DNA of 64,000 nucleotides from Mariniphaga sp040772505 (GCA_040772505.1 JAXGYA010000005.1:62001-126000), one strand, 5' to 3'; positions 9,595 through 18,844 are shown, numbered from the stretch's first letter. Notes: generated by a model not told the origin, from the sequence alone. Translations and numbers: made by a program.

Positions 9595-10026
9595 CTATCC
9601 TCCTAATTTTTCCAGCCTGTCAAAAGCAACAGCATAGAGCCTTATTTGTTTCACCATGGAAAGCAATCCGTTGGCACGAGTTGGCGACAGGTGTTCCTTC
9701 AGCCCCAATTCATCAATAAAGTAAAAATCACTCTCCATGATTTCACGGGGAGTCCTTCCTGAAACTACGCGCAGAAGCAGAGCAACAAGGCCCTTCACAA
9801 TAACTGCATCACTTTCCCCTCTGAAATGAATTATACCATCCTCCTTTTCTGCAACCAGCCACACCCGTGACTGACAGCCCTTAATCAGATTCTGATCGTT
9901 CTTCTCTTTTGGCTCAAGAGGTTTCAACTCATTGCCGAGCTCTATTAAACATGCATATTTATCCAGCCAATCATCATATATAGAAAACTCATCTATTATC
10001 TCTTGCTGAACTTCTTCAATGGTCAT
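9595..10026 (-). CDS. sufE: Cysteine desulfuration protein SufE
   Basis: SufE accepts the persulfide sulfur from the cysteine desulfurase SufS and passes it to the SufBCD scaffold. The 143 residues match the family: the catalytic Cys lies in 'LIKGCQSRVWL' near residue 51, followed by 'FRGESDAVIVKGLVALLL' and 'GLKEHLSPTRANGL'. It is separated from sufS by a transporter gene, an unusual break in the Suf order, and is followed at once by the MIP18-family gene. Confidence 0.96.
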   Translation of the reverse strand: MTIEEVQQEIIDEFSIYDDWLDKYACLIELGNELKPLEPKEKNDQNLIKGCQSRVWLVAEKEDGIIHFRGESDAVIVKGLVALLLRVVSGRTPREIMESDFYFIDELGLKEHLSPTRANGLLSMVKQIRLYAVAFDRLEKLGG

Positions 10027-10191
10027 TTTTAAAAAATAAGAAATTTAAAGAGGCAAATTTCGGAAATTTTTAAGTCTCAACAAATTTCTGTTTGCCTAAT
10101 TTCAGGAAAACAATGTTCTGAAACATTTTGATAAAGAACAGCTCACGAAAAGTTAAATGGAGCAACAATTCATTTCCAAAACAGATCCGTT

Positions 10192-11166
10192 TTAACTCGC
10201 CAATACTTCTTTTGACATTTTTTGCGCCACAATACTGATATAAAACAGCTGATAACTATGATAAATCATAATCGGAAGCAGCAATATACCTGCACCGGTG
10301 ACGCTGCCGAACAGCACGCTCCCGAATACAGAGCCATGTACAAGCGATTTCTTGGTTCCGGCAAACTGCAATGTAATTCCATCTGCCCTTGAAAAATTCA
10401 ATCTTCTGGAAAGAATTCCGGTTATTTTCAGTACCACATAAAAAAGGATAACCACAGCTAAACAGAGACCAATTAATGCTTTCCAGCTCACAGACGAAAA
10501 AATTCCCGACAGGAATGAGCGGCTGAAAGATTCATAAACAATCAGCAGAATAATAAACTTATCGAAAGCCGCAATTTTATGGATATAGCGGTTAACAAGC
10601 TGCACAAAATAGCGGTGCAGAACAAGTCCCGCCACAACCGGCACAATAATATGCAAGATGAGTTGCAGTATCACATCAGCAAAGTCAAATCCAGTCTGCT
10701 GTCCGATGAGGAAAAGGCTCATCCATAGCGGTGTAGCCACTATGCCAATAATCCCGGAGATGCTTGCATTGAAAATAGCGCCGGGAATATTTCCCCTTGC
10801 AATGGAAACCATCACTACTGAAGATGAAACGGTTGAAGGCAGTGCAGCTAAAAAAAACATTCCTAACCACAAAATTTCATAACCTGTGTTTTTCATTAAT
10901 GGATAAAATGGCAAAATCAGCAATGGGAATAAAAGAAAAGTGGTGAGTTGCACGGCAAAATGCATCTTCCAGTTTCTCATTCCGGCTTTCATCTTCACCC
11001 AATCTAATTTCAGCCCGTAAAAGAAAAAAATCAGGATTACCCCAGTGTTAATAACCAGATTCAGGTCAATGTAGTTTAAATCCATGCCTATTCCCGGTTT
11101 TATCCAGGCAGCAAGAATCATAAGAAACAAACAGGTTATGAACCAGTCGCCGAAAAATCTTTTCAT
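10192..11166 (-). CDS. Bile acid:sodium symporter-family (BASS/YfeH-like) transporter
   Basis: Inner-membrane protein of 324 residues with about nine or ten hydrophobic segments. The stretches 'FFYGLKLDW', 'FFLAALPSTVSSSVVMVSIA' and 'GNIPGAIFNASISGIIG' are characteristic of the SBF-like (PF13593, YfeH) branch of bile acid:sodium symporters. The substrate of this branch is generally unknown; organic anions are typical for the wider family. The gene starts one base after sufS ends and so appears to be co-transcribed, sitting between sufS and sufE. Whether it has anything to do with sulfur or iron-sulfur metabolism is open. Confidence 0.88.
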   Translation of the reverse strand: MKRFFGDWFITCLFLMILAAWIKPGIGMDLNYIDLNLVINTGVILIFFFYGLKLDWVKMKAGMRNWKMHFAVQLTTFLLFPLLILPFYPLMKNTGYEILWLGMFFLAALPSTVSSSVVMVSIARGNIPGAIFNASISGIIGIVATPLWMSLFLIGQQTGFDFADVILQLILHIIVPVVAGLVLHRYFVQLVNRYIHKIAAFDKFIILLIVYESFSRSFLSGIFSSVSWKALIGLCLAVVILFYVVLKITGILSRRLNFSRADGITLQFAGTKKSLVHGSVFGSVLFGSVTGAGILLLPIMIYHSYQLFYISIVAQKMSKEVLAS

Positions 11167-11167
11167 A

Positions 11168-12388
11168 TCAGCTCAGCATTTGTACTGCTCTTCTCAAAGC
11201 AAGAATAAACCGGTCAACCTCATCTTTTGTGTTGTATATTCCGAACGAAATGCGCACAGTTCCGGAAATATCGAAAAAATCCATCAGGGGATCGGCGCAA
11301 AGGCTGCCTGTACGCACGGCAACTCCCATTTTATCGAGCATTGTTCCCAAATCGAACGGATGAATACCTGCAACATTAAACGAAATGACACCCGATTTGT
11401 GAGCAGCTTCTCCGTAAATGCGCAATCCATCCATCTCTTTCAACTGCCGGGTAGCGTAAGCCAGAAGCTCCTGTTCCCTTTCAATGATATTGTCAAAGCC
11501 GATTTCCTGAAGCAATTTTATGGCTTCGCCAAACGCTATCACACCGGCAATATTGGGCGTTCCCGCTTCAAATTTATACGGTATTTCACTAAAGGTTGTT
11601 TTTTCAAACGACACCTCTGATATCATCTCTCCCCCACCCTGATATGGCGGCAGCTGTTCCAGCCATTTTCTTTTCCCATACAAAACACCAACACCATTGG
11701 GTCCATACATTTTGTGTGCAGAAAAAGCATAAAAATCCACATCCAGTGCCTGCACATCCACTGGAAGGTGCTGCACAGCCTGGGCACCATCTACAAAAAC
11801 CGGAACATTGTTCCTGTGTGCTGTTTCAACAATTTGGGATATGGGATTCACAGTTCCCAAAACATTGGACACGTGCGTAACTGCTATTAATTTGGTTTTG
11901 TGAGTTATAATATCCTGAAGCGCTCCGGTTTGCAGCTCTCCCGATTCCGAGACAGGCAATTTGACAATTGCTGCTCCTTTGCGAAGTGCATTGATTTGCC
12001 AGGGAACAATATTGGAATGATGTTCCATTTCTGAAACAATAATTTCATTACCGGGGGTCAGAAAATGTTCGCCAAAAGTTGATGCAACCAAATTAACACT
12101 TTCGGTGGTTCCTTTGGTGAAAATAATTTCATCACTGCTTTCGGCATTGATAAAGTGCCTGACCAATTCACGCACTTTTTCATATTCGTCGGTAGCTCTG
12201 CTTGCCATATAATGAACTGCCCGGTGAATATTCCCGTAAAACTCATTGTGAGTTTGTTCCAGCGACATCAAAACCTGAACAGGTTTTAGGGTTGTGGCTG
12301 CATTATCGAAATATATTAACGGTTTTCCGTAAACTTCCTGTTTTAGTATAGGAAAAAATTTTCGGATAGTATCCGTATCGTAAGCCAT
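11168..12388 (-). CDS. sufS: Cysteine desulfurase SufS
   Basis: PLP enzyme that removes sulfur from cysteine for iron-sulfur cluster assembly. The 406 residues contain the PLP-lysine context 'FYAFSAHKMYGPNGVGVLYG', the cofactor region 'FVDGAQAVQHLPVDVQ', and the active-site cysteine loop 'RTGSLCADPLM' near the C-terminus (the common form is RTGHHCAQPLM, so the two residues before Cys differ). It follows sufD after a 123-base gap, so it may have its own promoter, and precedes the BASS-type transporter. Confidence 0.97.
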   Translation of the reverse strand: MAYDTDTIRKFFPILKQEVYGKPLIYFDNAATTLKPVQVLMSLEQTHNEFYGNIHRAVHYMASRATDEYEKVRELVRHFINAESSDEIIFTKGTTESVNLVASTFGEHFLTPGNEIIVSEMEHHSNIVPWQINALRKGAAIVKLPVSESGELQTGALQDIITHKTKLIAVTHVSNVLGTVNPISQIVETAHRNNVPVFVDGAQAVQHLPVDVQALDVDFYAFSAHKMYGPNGVGVLYGKRKWLEQLPPYQGGGEMISEVSFEKTTFSEIPYKFEAGTPNIAGVIAFGEAIKLLQEIGFDNIIEREQELLAYATRQLKEMDGLRIYGEAAHKSGVISFNVAGIHPFDLGTMLDKMGVAVRTGSLCADPLMDFFDISGTVRISFGIYNTKDEVDRFILALRRAVQMLS

Positions 12389-12511
12389 ATAGCAATTTTT
12401 TTAGGCTATAAAGGTAAATAAACCAATTCAAATACAATAACCGTAAAATTCCAGAATAAATACTGAGAATCTTCAGGTTATCTGTGAAAAAGTGAGCCGG
12501 TAGAAATTTCA

Positions 12512-13876
12512 CTAACAGTTATAGCCATTTTCGTGGCATCTTGCCACCTCTCCCCTCAGTGCCTTGTCAACCAGTGAGTCAATACGTTTGCGGAAAGGAA
12601 CCACGGAAATTTGCTGAATAACCTCATGGGCAAAGGCGTTCATCATCATTAACCTCGCCTGATCCTCGTCAATTCCCCGGGAACGGAGGTAAAACAATGC
12701 CTCCTCATCAATTTGCCCCACTGTTGCTCCGTGGCTGCATTTCACATCATCTGCATCAATGATTAGTTGCGGCTTGGTTTGCATTGTAGCATGGTCGGTC
12801 AGGAGCAGGTTGTTGTTACGCTGAAATGCATTGGTTTTCTGAGCATCCGGTTTGACCGTGATTTGTCCGGTAAATGCACCGGTTGAGTGGTGATTCAGGA
12901 CATTCTTATATATCTGATTACTCTGGCAATGTGGTTTTTCGTGAACTACCTGTGTAAAGTTATCCACATGTTGTTTCTGGTCTATAAATGCCATCCCAAA
13001 CATATTGGCTTCTGCATTTTCACCGCCAAGAACAAATCTGAGATTGTTACGTATTAATCCGCCATGGAGCGAAGAGAAGAGCGTACTGGCTCTGGAGTCT
13101 CTCTCCTGATGCACAAAAACTGAATTCATGCTGGTAGTTTTGTTGTTTTGATTCTGCAGTGTATAATACTCAAAATTGGCGTTTGCCCCCACAAAAATTT
13201 CAGTTACGGTATTGCACAGATAGGCGTTCAGATTAAGCGTATGCTCGCAGGAGATTATTTTCACTTCGGCGCCTTCATCAACATAAATAAAGTTACGCTG
13301 TGTCACAAAGGAATCCTGGTCTGCCCTGAGAAAATTCACCAGCTGCAAGGGTTTTTTAAATATTGTGTTTTTCGGCACATAAAGAAAATATCCGTCTTTG
13401 GCATAGGCAGTATTTAAAGCCACCAGCGGGTCTGCTGCACTATCTGCCAATGAGGCATATCTTTTAAGGAGTTCAGGCTTTTCGCGTGCAACCTTTTCCA
13501 GACTGTCAAAAACCACCCCCTCAGGCAATTTTCCTATGCGCTGGTTATCTTCATAGTACCATCCGTTATAAACAAATGCAAGATGGGTATTCAGTTTTGG
13601 CACATCACAGCGCAAAACATCATTCAGGTCAATTTCAACAGGCTCGCGCCGGTGAATAAACTGAAAATCTGAAATAAACTGCGGCTGCAGATTGGTATAT
13701 TTGTAATTTTCATTCTTACGTGTAGGAATTCCCTGTTCCACAAAATCCTGAAATGCCTTAAACCGCGGGGCGTTAAGCACACCGGGTGAATTCTTCAGTA
13801 AGCTTTCTTTCACATCATTGTAATGAGCGGCATATTTTAATGAAATATCAACATTATCAGTTAGTAAACTACTCAT
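12512..13876 (-). CDS. sufD: Fe-S cluster assembly protein SufD
   Basis: SufD pairs with SufB and the ATPase SufC to form the SufBC2D scaffold on which clusters are built. The 454-residue sequence has the beta-helix core of the family, with 'FTGQITVKPDAQKTNAFQ' and the C-terminal 'SHGATVGQIDEEALFYLRSR' signature, including the conserved His. It follows sufC with a one-base gap, so translation is probably coupled. Confidence 0.96.
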   Translation of the reverse strand: MSSLLTDNVDISLKYAAHYNDVKESLLKNSPGVLNAPRFKAFQDFVEQGIPTRKNENYKYTNLQPQFISDFQFIHRREPVEIDLNDVLRCDVPKLNTHLAFVYNGWYYEDNQRIGKLPEGVVFDSLEKVAREKPELLKRYASLADSAADPLVALNTAYAKDGYFLYVPKNTIFKKPLQLVNFLRADQDSFVTQRNFIYVDEGAEVKIISCEHTLNLNAYLCNTVTEIFVGANANFEYYTLQNQNNKTTSMNSVFVHQERDSRASTLFSSLHGGLIRNNLRFVLGGENAEANMFGMAFIDQKQHVDNFTQVVHEKPHCQSNQIYKNVLNHHSTGAFTGQITVKPDAQKTNAFQRNNNLLLTDHATMQTKPQLIIDADDVKCSHGATVGQIDEEALFYLRSRGIDEDQARLMMMNAFAHEVIQQISVVPFRKRIDSLVDKALRGEVARCHENGYNC

Positions 13877-13877
13877 T

Positions 13878-14630
13878 TTAAACTCCGTTTTCTTGTTTTA
13901 ACCAGTCGTATCCTCTCTCTTCAAGTTGCAAAGCCAGCTCTTTTCCTGCTGATTTCACAATTCTTCCCTCGTGCATCACATGAACGTAATCGGGAACAAT
14001 GTGCTCCAGCAAGCGCTGATAGTGCGTAACAATAATGGTTGCATTATTTGGAGTGCGCAACGCATTTACACCAACAGCCACGGTTTTCAGCGCATCTATA
14101 TCCAGACCGGAATCGGTTTCATCCAGAATAGCCAGTCTGGGTTCCAGAAGCGCCATTTGAAAAATTTCATTTTTCTTCTTTTCTCCTCCGGAGAATCCCT
14201 CATTCACCGAGCGGTTGGTCAGCTGTGCATGCAAGTCCACCAGTTCCATTCTTTCACGCATAAACCTCAGAAACTGTCCGGCATTCAGCTCTTCTTCTCC
14301 GCGATATTTCCGGTGTTCATTAACTGCAGTTTTCAGAAAATTAACCATTGGGACTCCGGGAATTTCAACAGGATACTGAAAGCTCATAAAAAGTCCCTCT
14401 TTTGCCCTGTTCTCAGGCGCCATTTCCAGAAGGTCTTCACCCATATAGGTTACAGAACCATGGGTTACTTCGTACTCCTCTTTTCCGGCGAGTACGTTTG
14501 CCAGGGTGCTTTTGCCTGAACCATTGGGTCCCATGAGAGCATGAATTTCACCAGCTTTTATTTCCAGATTGATTCCTTTCAGGATTTCCATTCCTTCAAC
14601 GGATACATATAAATCTTTAATTGACAGCAT
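13878..14630 (-). CDS. sufC: Fe-S cluster assembly ATPase SufC
   Basis: ABC-type ATPase of the SufBCD complex, 250 residues, soluble. Walker A is 'GPNGSGKST' (residues 35-43), the ABC signature 'GFSGGEKKKNE' and Walker B 'RLAILDETDSGLD' carry the SufC-specific replacements. It lies between sufB and sufD; the 140 bases between sufB and sufC hold two inverted hairpin repeats listed separately. Confidence 0.98.
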   Translation of the reverse strand: MLSIKDLYVSVEGMEILKGINLEIKAGEIHALMGPNGSGKSTLANVLAGKEEYEVTHGSVTYMGEDLLEMAPENRAKEGLFMSFQYPVEIPGVPMVNFLKTAVNEHRKYRGEEELNAGQFLRFMRERMELVDLHAQLTNRSVNEGFSGGEKKKNEIFQMALLEPRLAILDETDSGLDIDALKTVAVGVNALRTPNNATIIVTHYQRLLEHIVPDYVHVMHEGRIVKSAGKELALQLEERGYDWLKQENGV

Positions 14631-14637
14631 AATATAA

Positions 14638-14666
14638 GGCAGCCCTCCAACTCCCCGAAGGGAGAG
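14638..14666 (-). repeat. Dispersed hairpin repeat, copy A (sufB-sufC gap)
   Basis: Read on the minus strand this is CTCCCTTCGGGGAG followed by TTGGAGGGC. It contains a small CTCCC/GGGAG hairpin and closely resembles copy B at 14731-14765 and the copy inside the alcohol dehydrogenase gene at 50445-50476. Confidence 0.6.
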
Positions 14667-14730
14667 AAGAGAGCATTTTTTTAGTTGTTAATATATTTTT
14701 TTATTCATTTTACAGTTTGTATTTTCCGAA

Positions 14731-14765
14731 ACACCTCCCTTTCGGTGAGGTTGGTAGGAGCCGGT
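14731..14765 (+). repeat. Dispersed hairpin repeat, copy B (sufB-sufC gap)
   Basis: Plus-strand CTCCCTTTCGGTGAGG followed by TTGGTAGGAGCC. It is the same element type as copy A in the opposite orientation, so the two can pair across the AT-rich centre between sufB and sufC. Confidence 0.6.
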
Positions 14766-14770
14766 GCTTC

Positions 14771-16216
14771 TTACCCCACACTTCCTTCAAGACTGATTTC
14801 CAGCAGTTTCTGTGCTTCCACTGCAAATTCCATCGGCAATTTGTTCAGCACCTCTTTTGCATATCCGTTCACAATCATACTGATAGCCTTTTCAGTATCG
14901 ATTCCGCGCTGATTACAATAGAAAATCTGGTCTTCTCCAATTTTTGAAGTGGTTGCTTCGTGCTCCACAACAGATGACTTATTGCCCACCTCAATATATG
15001 GGAAAGTATGTGCCCCGCAGGTATCATTCAGCAACAGGGAATCGCACTGGGAAAAATTCCGGGAATTGGTTGCACCGGGTAAAATTTTCACCAGTCCGCG
15101 ATAGGAGTTGCTACTCTTTCCGGCAGAAATACCTTTTGAAACGATTGTACTTTTTGTGTTTTTGCCGATATGTATCATTTTCGTTCCGGTGTCTGCCTGC
15201 TGAAAACCATTGGTTACAGCAACCGAGTTAAATTCTCCCACAGAGTTATTTCCCATGAGAATGCAGCTTGGATATTTCCATGTGATTGCCGAACCTGTTT
15301 CCACCTGGGTCCAGCTTATTTTGGATGATACACCACGGCATATCCCACGTTTTGTAACAAAGTTATAGACGCCGCCTACTCCCTCTTTGTCTCCGGGATA
15401 CCAGTTCTGAACGGTTGAATATTTCACATGGGCACGATCCATTGCAATGATTTCAACAACTGCCGCATGGAGCTGATTCTCGTCACGCATAGGGGCTGTG
15501 CAGCCTTCCAGATAGCTCACGTAGCTGTCGTCGTCTGCGATGATGAGCGTGCGTTCAAACTGCCCGGTATTTGCGGCATTAATCCTGAAATAGGTGGATA
15601 ATTCCATAGGACATTTCACTCCTTTCGGAATATAGCAAAATGAGCCGTCACTAAATACTGCCGAATTAAGCGTAGCAAAGAAATTATCACCCATCGGAAC
15701 AGCCTGCCCCAAATACTTTTGCACCAAATCGGGATGCTCCTGCAAAGCGTTGTTAAAAGAGGAGAAGATGATTCCCTGCTCAGCAAGAACTTCCTTGAAA
15801 GTGGTCTTTACTGAAACGCTGTCAATCACTGCATCCACTGCAACTCCTGCCAGGCGTTTCTGCTCTTCAAGCGGAATACCCAACTTATTGAACGTATCAA
15901 TCAACTCCGGATCAACCTCTTCAATGCTGTTGTACTTGGGCTTGTTCTTTGGTGCTGCATAGTAGCTTATACTCTGATAATCAAAAGGTGGTATATTCAG
16001 ATATGCCCAGTTGGGCATTTTCATTTTTTGCCATTTCCTAAATGCAGTCAATCTGAATTCAAGCATGAAGTCGGGTTCATTCTTCTTTTCCCAAATCGTA
16101 CGAATCACATCCTCGTTTAAACCCGGTGGGATGATGTCAGTCTCAATATCTGTGTAAAATCCGTATTTATATTCTCTTTGGGTTACTTCCGCCAATAATT
16201 TATCCTGATCTATCAT
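14771..16216 (-). CDS. sufB: Fe-S cluster assembly protein SufB
   Basis: Main scaffold subunit of the SufBC2D complex, 481 residues from the start chosen here. Typical stretches are 'VGDDFFA'-like 'MGDNFFATLNSAVFSDG', 'GVKCPMELSTYFRIN', 'EGCTAPMRDENQLHAAVVE' and the C-terminal 'VEHEATTSKIGEDQIFYCNQ'. An ATG 120 bases upstream (16336) keeps the frame open, but its 40 extra residues look unlike the family and overlap the promoter at 16290-16297, so ATG at 16216 (protein start MIDQDKLLAEV) is preferred. First gene of the Suf run and divergent from thiL. Confidence 0.97.
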   Translation of the reverse strand: MIDQDKLLAEVTQREYKYGFYTDIETDIIPPGLNEDVIRTIWEKKNEPDFMLEFRLTAFRKWQKMKMPNWAYLNIPPFDYQSISYYAAPKNKPKYNSIEEVDPELIDTFNKLGIPLEEQKRLAGVAVDAVIDSVSVKTTFKEVLAEQGIIFSSFNNALQEHPDLVQKYLGQAVPMGDNFFATLNSAVFSDGSFCYIPKGVKCPMELSTYFRINAANTGQFERTLIIADDDSYVSYLEGCTAPMRDENQLHAAVVEIIAMDRAHVKYSTVQNWYPGDKEGVGGVYNFVTKRGICRGVSSKISWTQVETGSAITWKYPSCILMGNNSVGEFNSVAVTNGFQQADTGTKMIHIGKNTKSTIVSKGISAGKSSNSYRGLVKILPGATNSRNFSQCDSLLLNDTCGAHTFPYIEVGNKSSVVEHEATTSKIGEDQIFYCNQRGIDTEKAISMIVNGYAKEVLNKLPMEFAVEAQKLLEISLEGSVG

Positions 16217-16289
16217 TTTGTTTTCTGTATTTTTTATCTGTTCTCGATTATTAACAAACATTTTCCCAAACTGTTTATTTATATAATTG

Positions 16290-16297
16290 CAAAGATA
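16290..16297 (-). promoter_or_regulatory. Promoter -7 element of the suf genes
   Basis: On the minus strand this reads TATCTTTG, a perfect match to the Bacteroidota -7 element TAnnTTTG, 74 bases before the preferred sufB start. No clear -33 TTTG is visible. It lies back to back with the thiL element at 16310-16317. Confidence 0.5.
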
Positions 16298-16309
16298 CAA
16301 AACTATGAA

Positions 16310-16317
16310 TATTTTTG
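16310..16317 (+). promoter_or_regulatory. Promoter -7 element of thiL
   Basis: TATTTTTG matches TAnnTTTG exactly and lies 45 bases before the thiL ATG. The region where its -33 box should be coincides with the -7 box of the divergent suf promoter. Confidence 0.4.
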
Positions 16318-16361
16318 CGCGGTATTGAGACAACAACGCACTTATAACTCTTTTATTAACA

Positions 16362-17402
16362 ATGGGAAATCAAAAAAAACAAACCCTTATATCGGAATTG
16401 GGCGAATTTGGTCTGATTGACCGCCTGACAAGTCAAATTGAGATAAAAAACAGAAGCACCCTGAAAGGTGTAGGCGATGATGCTGCCGTGCTTGATTACC
16501 ACGATAAATGTGTTTTGCTGTCCACGGATCTGCTCACCGAGGGAGTCCATTTCAACCTGATGTATTTTCCCTTGAAATATTTGGGATACAAATCCGTCAT
16601 TGTGAATCTTTCGGATATCTGCGCAATGAATGCCCGTTCAAAACAGATAACGGTGAGCCTGGCAATATCAAATAAATTTTCTGTGGAGGCAATTGAAGAG
16701 CTCTATTCAGGAATTTATCAAGCCTGTGAAAATTATGGTGTTGATCTGGTTGGGGGAGACACAACCAGTTCGCTAACCGGTTTAACTATAAGTATCAGCG
16801 TTTTAGGTGAAGCACACCGGGACGACATTGTTTACCGAAGCGGTGCTCAACCGGGAGATCTGCTCTGTGTTTCCGGAGATTTAGGCGGGGCATATATGGG
16901 ATTGCAACTGTTAGAGCGGGAAAACGAAGTGTTTAAAGTCAACCGGGACATGCAGCCCCAGCTTTCTGGCTACGACTACATTCTTCAGCGGCAGATGATG
17001 CCGGAAGCACGCGCCGATGTAATCAATATTTTTGAAAAACTGAAAATAAAACCAACCGCAATGATTGATATTTCCGATGGGCTCTCTTCAGAAATCCTGC
17101 ACCTGTGCAAAAACTCAGAAGTTGGCTGCAGGTTGTTTGAAGAGAAAATCCCAATGGATTCCCAAACCAAGAAAATGGCTGAGGAGATGAATATCATCCC
17201 GATTGTGGCTGCGCTAAACGGCGGTGAAGATTACGAACTGTTATTTACCCTTTCACCCGAAGATGCGGAAAAAATCAAAAACGACCCGGATTTCAGCATT
17301 ATTGGTGAAATAACCAATGCTGATGAGGGCGCACACCTGCTCACCACTGGCGGCTCAAAAATTGCACTGCAAGCGCAGGGATGGAATCATGGAAGAGCGT
17401 GA
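16362..17402 (+). CDS. thiL: Thiamine-monophosphate kinase
   Basis: ThiL phosphorylates thiamine monophosphate to thiamine diphosphate with ATP. The 346 residues show the expected metal and nucleotide motifs: 'GVGDDAAVLD' near 37, 'STDLLTEGVHF' near 56, 'VGGDTTSS' near 130 and 'IDISDGLSSEI' near 235. It is a single gene divergent from suf; the TPP product is the cofactor of PFOR encoded in this window, but no TPP riboswitch is seen in front of it. Confidence 0.95.
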   Translation: MGNQKKQTLISELGEFGLIDRLTSQIEIKNRSTLKGVGDDAAVLDYHDKCVLLSTDLLTEGVHFNLMYFPLKYLGYKSVIVNLSDICAMNARSKQITVSLAISNKFSVEAIEELYSGIYQACENYGVDLVGGDTTSSLTGLTISISVLGEAHRDDIVYRSGAQPGDLLCVSGDLGGAYMGLQLLERENEVFKVNRDMQPQLSGYDYILQRQMMPEARADVINIFEKLKIKPTAMIDISDGLSSEILHLCKNSEVGCRLFEEKIPMDSQTKKMAEEMNIIPIVAALNGGEDYELLFTLSPEDAEKIKNDPDFSIIGEITNADEGAHLLTTGGSKIALQAQGWNHGRA

Positions 17403-17458
17403 ATCTATTCGCCGAGAAATAATTTCTGGTTGAGTGTTCAATTCACAAATTTAAGATT

Positions 17459-17944
17459 TCACAGTCCCATCCCTACATGCACGCCCACTGAAAAGTGGGC
17501 ATCTTCCCTGTCGAATCCAAAGCCGGCCATAGGGCCAAGATGGAATTTTCCGACATTAAATTCGTAAACGGCTTCGGTGTGGAATGCCGGCTTCCTTTCA
17601 TTTTCTCCGTCATGCTCACTTAAAACAACTCCTGGCCCCGCATTAATTGATAAGTGCTTCAGAGGATGGCAATTAATCAGAAAATTGACTCCATTGTGCT
17701 TGTGTTCGTCAAAAATGGCTTCAAAACCCAGTCCTATTCCCCAGCGGTTTTGGTGCCCGAACTGACGAATAAAATGCAGGTGAGCACCGGGAGCAAAACC
17801 TGGTTCACCTTTTAAATATGCAACTGTTCCGCCCACCCCGAAGTGGTATTTATGCAAATCGGTGTGCTCATGCCCATGATGATCTTGCGCTGAAGCAAAA
17901 AATGAAACCAGCAGAAGAGTGTTGAACAATATAACACGTATCAT
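17459..17944 (-). CDS. Small secreted His-rich beta-barrel-like protein
   Basis: I do not recognise a named family. The 161 residues start with a clear signal peptide (hydrophobic core ending in 'FFASAQ'), followed directly by a His/Asp-rich stretch 'DHHGHEHTDLHKYHF' and then strand-like segments with Gly and aromatic residues ending in 'GVHVGMGL'. This pattern fits a small outer-membrane or periplasmic beta-barrel-like protein with a possible metal-binding N-terminus. It begins four bases after lpxA ends, so it is probably co-transcribed with the lipid A genes. Confidence 0.7.
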   Translation of the reverse strand: MIRVILFNTLLLVSFFASAQDHHGHEHTDLHKYHFGVGGTVAYLKGEPGFAPGAHLHFIRQFGHQNRWGIGLGFEAIFDEHKHNGVNFLINCHPLKHLSINAGPGVVLSEHDGENERKPAFHTEAVYEFNVGKFHLGPMAGFGFDREDAHFSVGVHVGMGL

Positions 17945-17948
17945 AAAT

Positions 17949-18731
17949 TCAATCGGGAAAATATCCCCTGATTATTCCCCTCTTTGAATCCTTCACAAAA
18001 AGCAGGATTTCATCACGCTCCTGCGACGCCGGCATGTCTGCTTCAATAAGTTCCAAAGCCTGAGCGATATTCAGCCCTTTTTGATAGATATATCTGTAAA
18101 TATCCTGAATTTCTCTTATTTTTTCGTTCTGATAATTTCTGCGTCTCAGTCCGATGGAGTTGATTCCGATATAGGAAAGAGGTTCGCGCCCTGCTTTAAT
18201 AAATGGCGGGACATCTTTCCGAACCAGCGAGCCGCCGCCAATCATCACATGAGAACCAATCCGGCAAAACTGATGAACACCGGTCAAGCCCGAAATAATT
18301 GCCCAATCATCAACTATCACTTCTCCTGCCAATTGGGTATTGTTACCAAGAATCACAGAATTCCCCAGAATGCAGTCGTGTGCAATATGAACATAAGCCA
18401 TTAGCAGGTTATTATCTCCAATCACGGTTTTCCCTTTTGCCAAGGTTCCCCTGTTGATGGTAACAAACTCTCTGATGGTGTTGTTATTCCCGATTTCCAC
18501 GGTACTGTATTCACCTTTGAATTTCATATCCTGTGGAATGGCGCCAATTACAGCTCCGGGAAAGATATTACAGTTTTTACCAATTCGCGTTCCCGGAAGT
18601 ATGGTTGCACTGGAACCTATACGGGATCCTTCTTCGATTACAACATCTCTGTCGATAGATGCAAATGGCTCTATGACAACATTATCCGACACTTTTGCGT
18701 CGGGATGCACGTATGCCAGCGGTTGTTTCAT
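17949..18731 (-). CDS. lpxA: Acyl-ACP:UDP-N-acetylglucosamine O-acyltransferase LpxA
   Basis: First enzyme of lipid A synthesis, transferring a 3-hydroxyacyl chain from ACP to UDP-GlcNAc in the cytoplasm. The 260 residues contain the left-handed beta-helix hexapeptide repeats, the catalytic-His stretch 'AYVHIAHDCILGN' and the typical 'GLTGVHQFCRIG' turn, plus the C-terminal helical part ('RRRNYQNEKIREIQDIYRYI'). Third gene of an lpxD, lpxC-fabZ, lpxA run, after a 113-base gap. Confidence 0.97.
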   Translation of the reverse strand: MKQPLAYVHPDAKVSDNVVIEPFASIDRDVVIEEGSRIGSSATILPGTRIGKNCNIFPGAVIGAIPQDMKFKGEYSTVEIGNNNTIREFVTINRGTLAKGKTVIGDNNLLMAYVHIAHDCILGNSVILGNNTQLAGEVIVDDWAIISGLTGVHQFCRIGSHVMIGGGSLVRKDVPPFIKAGREPLSYIGINSIGLRRRNYQNEKIREIQDIYRYIYQKGLNIAQALELIEADMPASQERDEILLFVKDSKRGIIRGYFPD

Positions 18732-18844
18732 GTTTTTAATAATTGTTAATTTTTTTTATGATAAAACATGGATTTAGCCATTACAAAAACACTGATACTA
18801 GTGACAATTCCTATGGCTTGCTAAAAATTCACGTATAACTTTAA

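Noticed and set aside
16217..16336. In-frame 40-residue extension of SufB
   Set aside because: It covers the suf promoter element and has no likeness to SufB; the ATG at 16216 gives the usual length.
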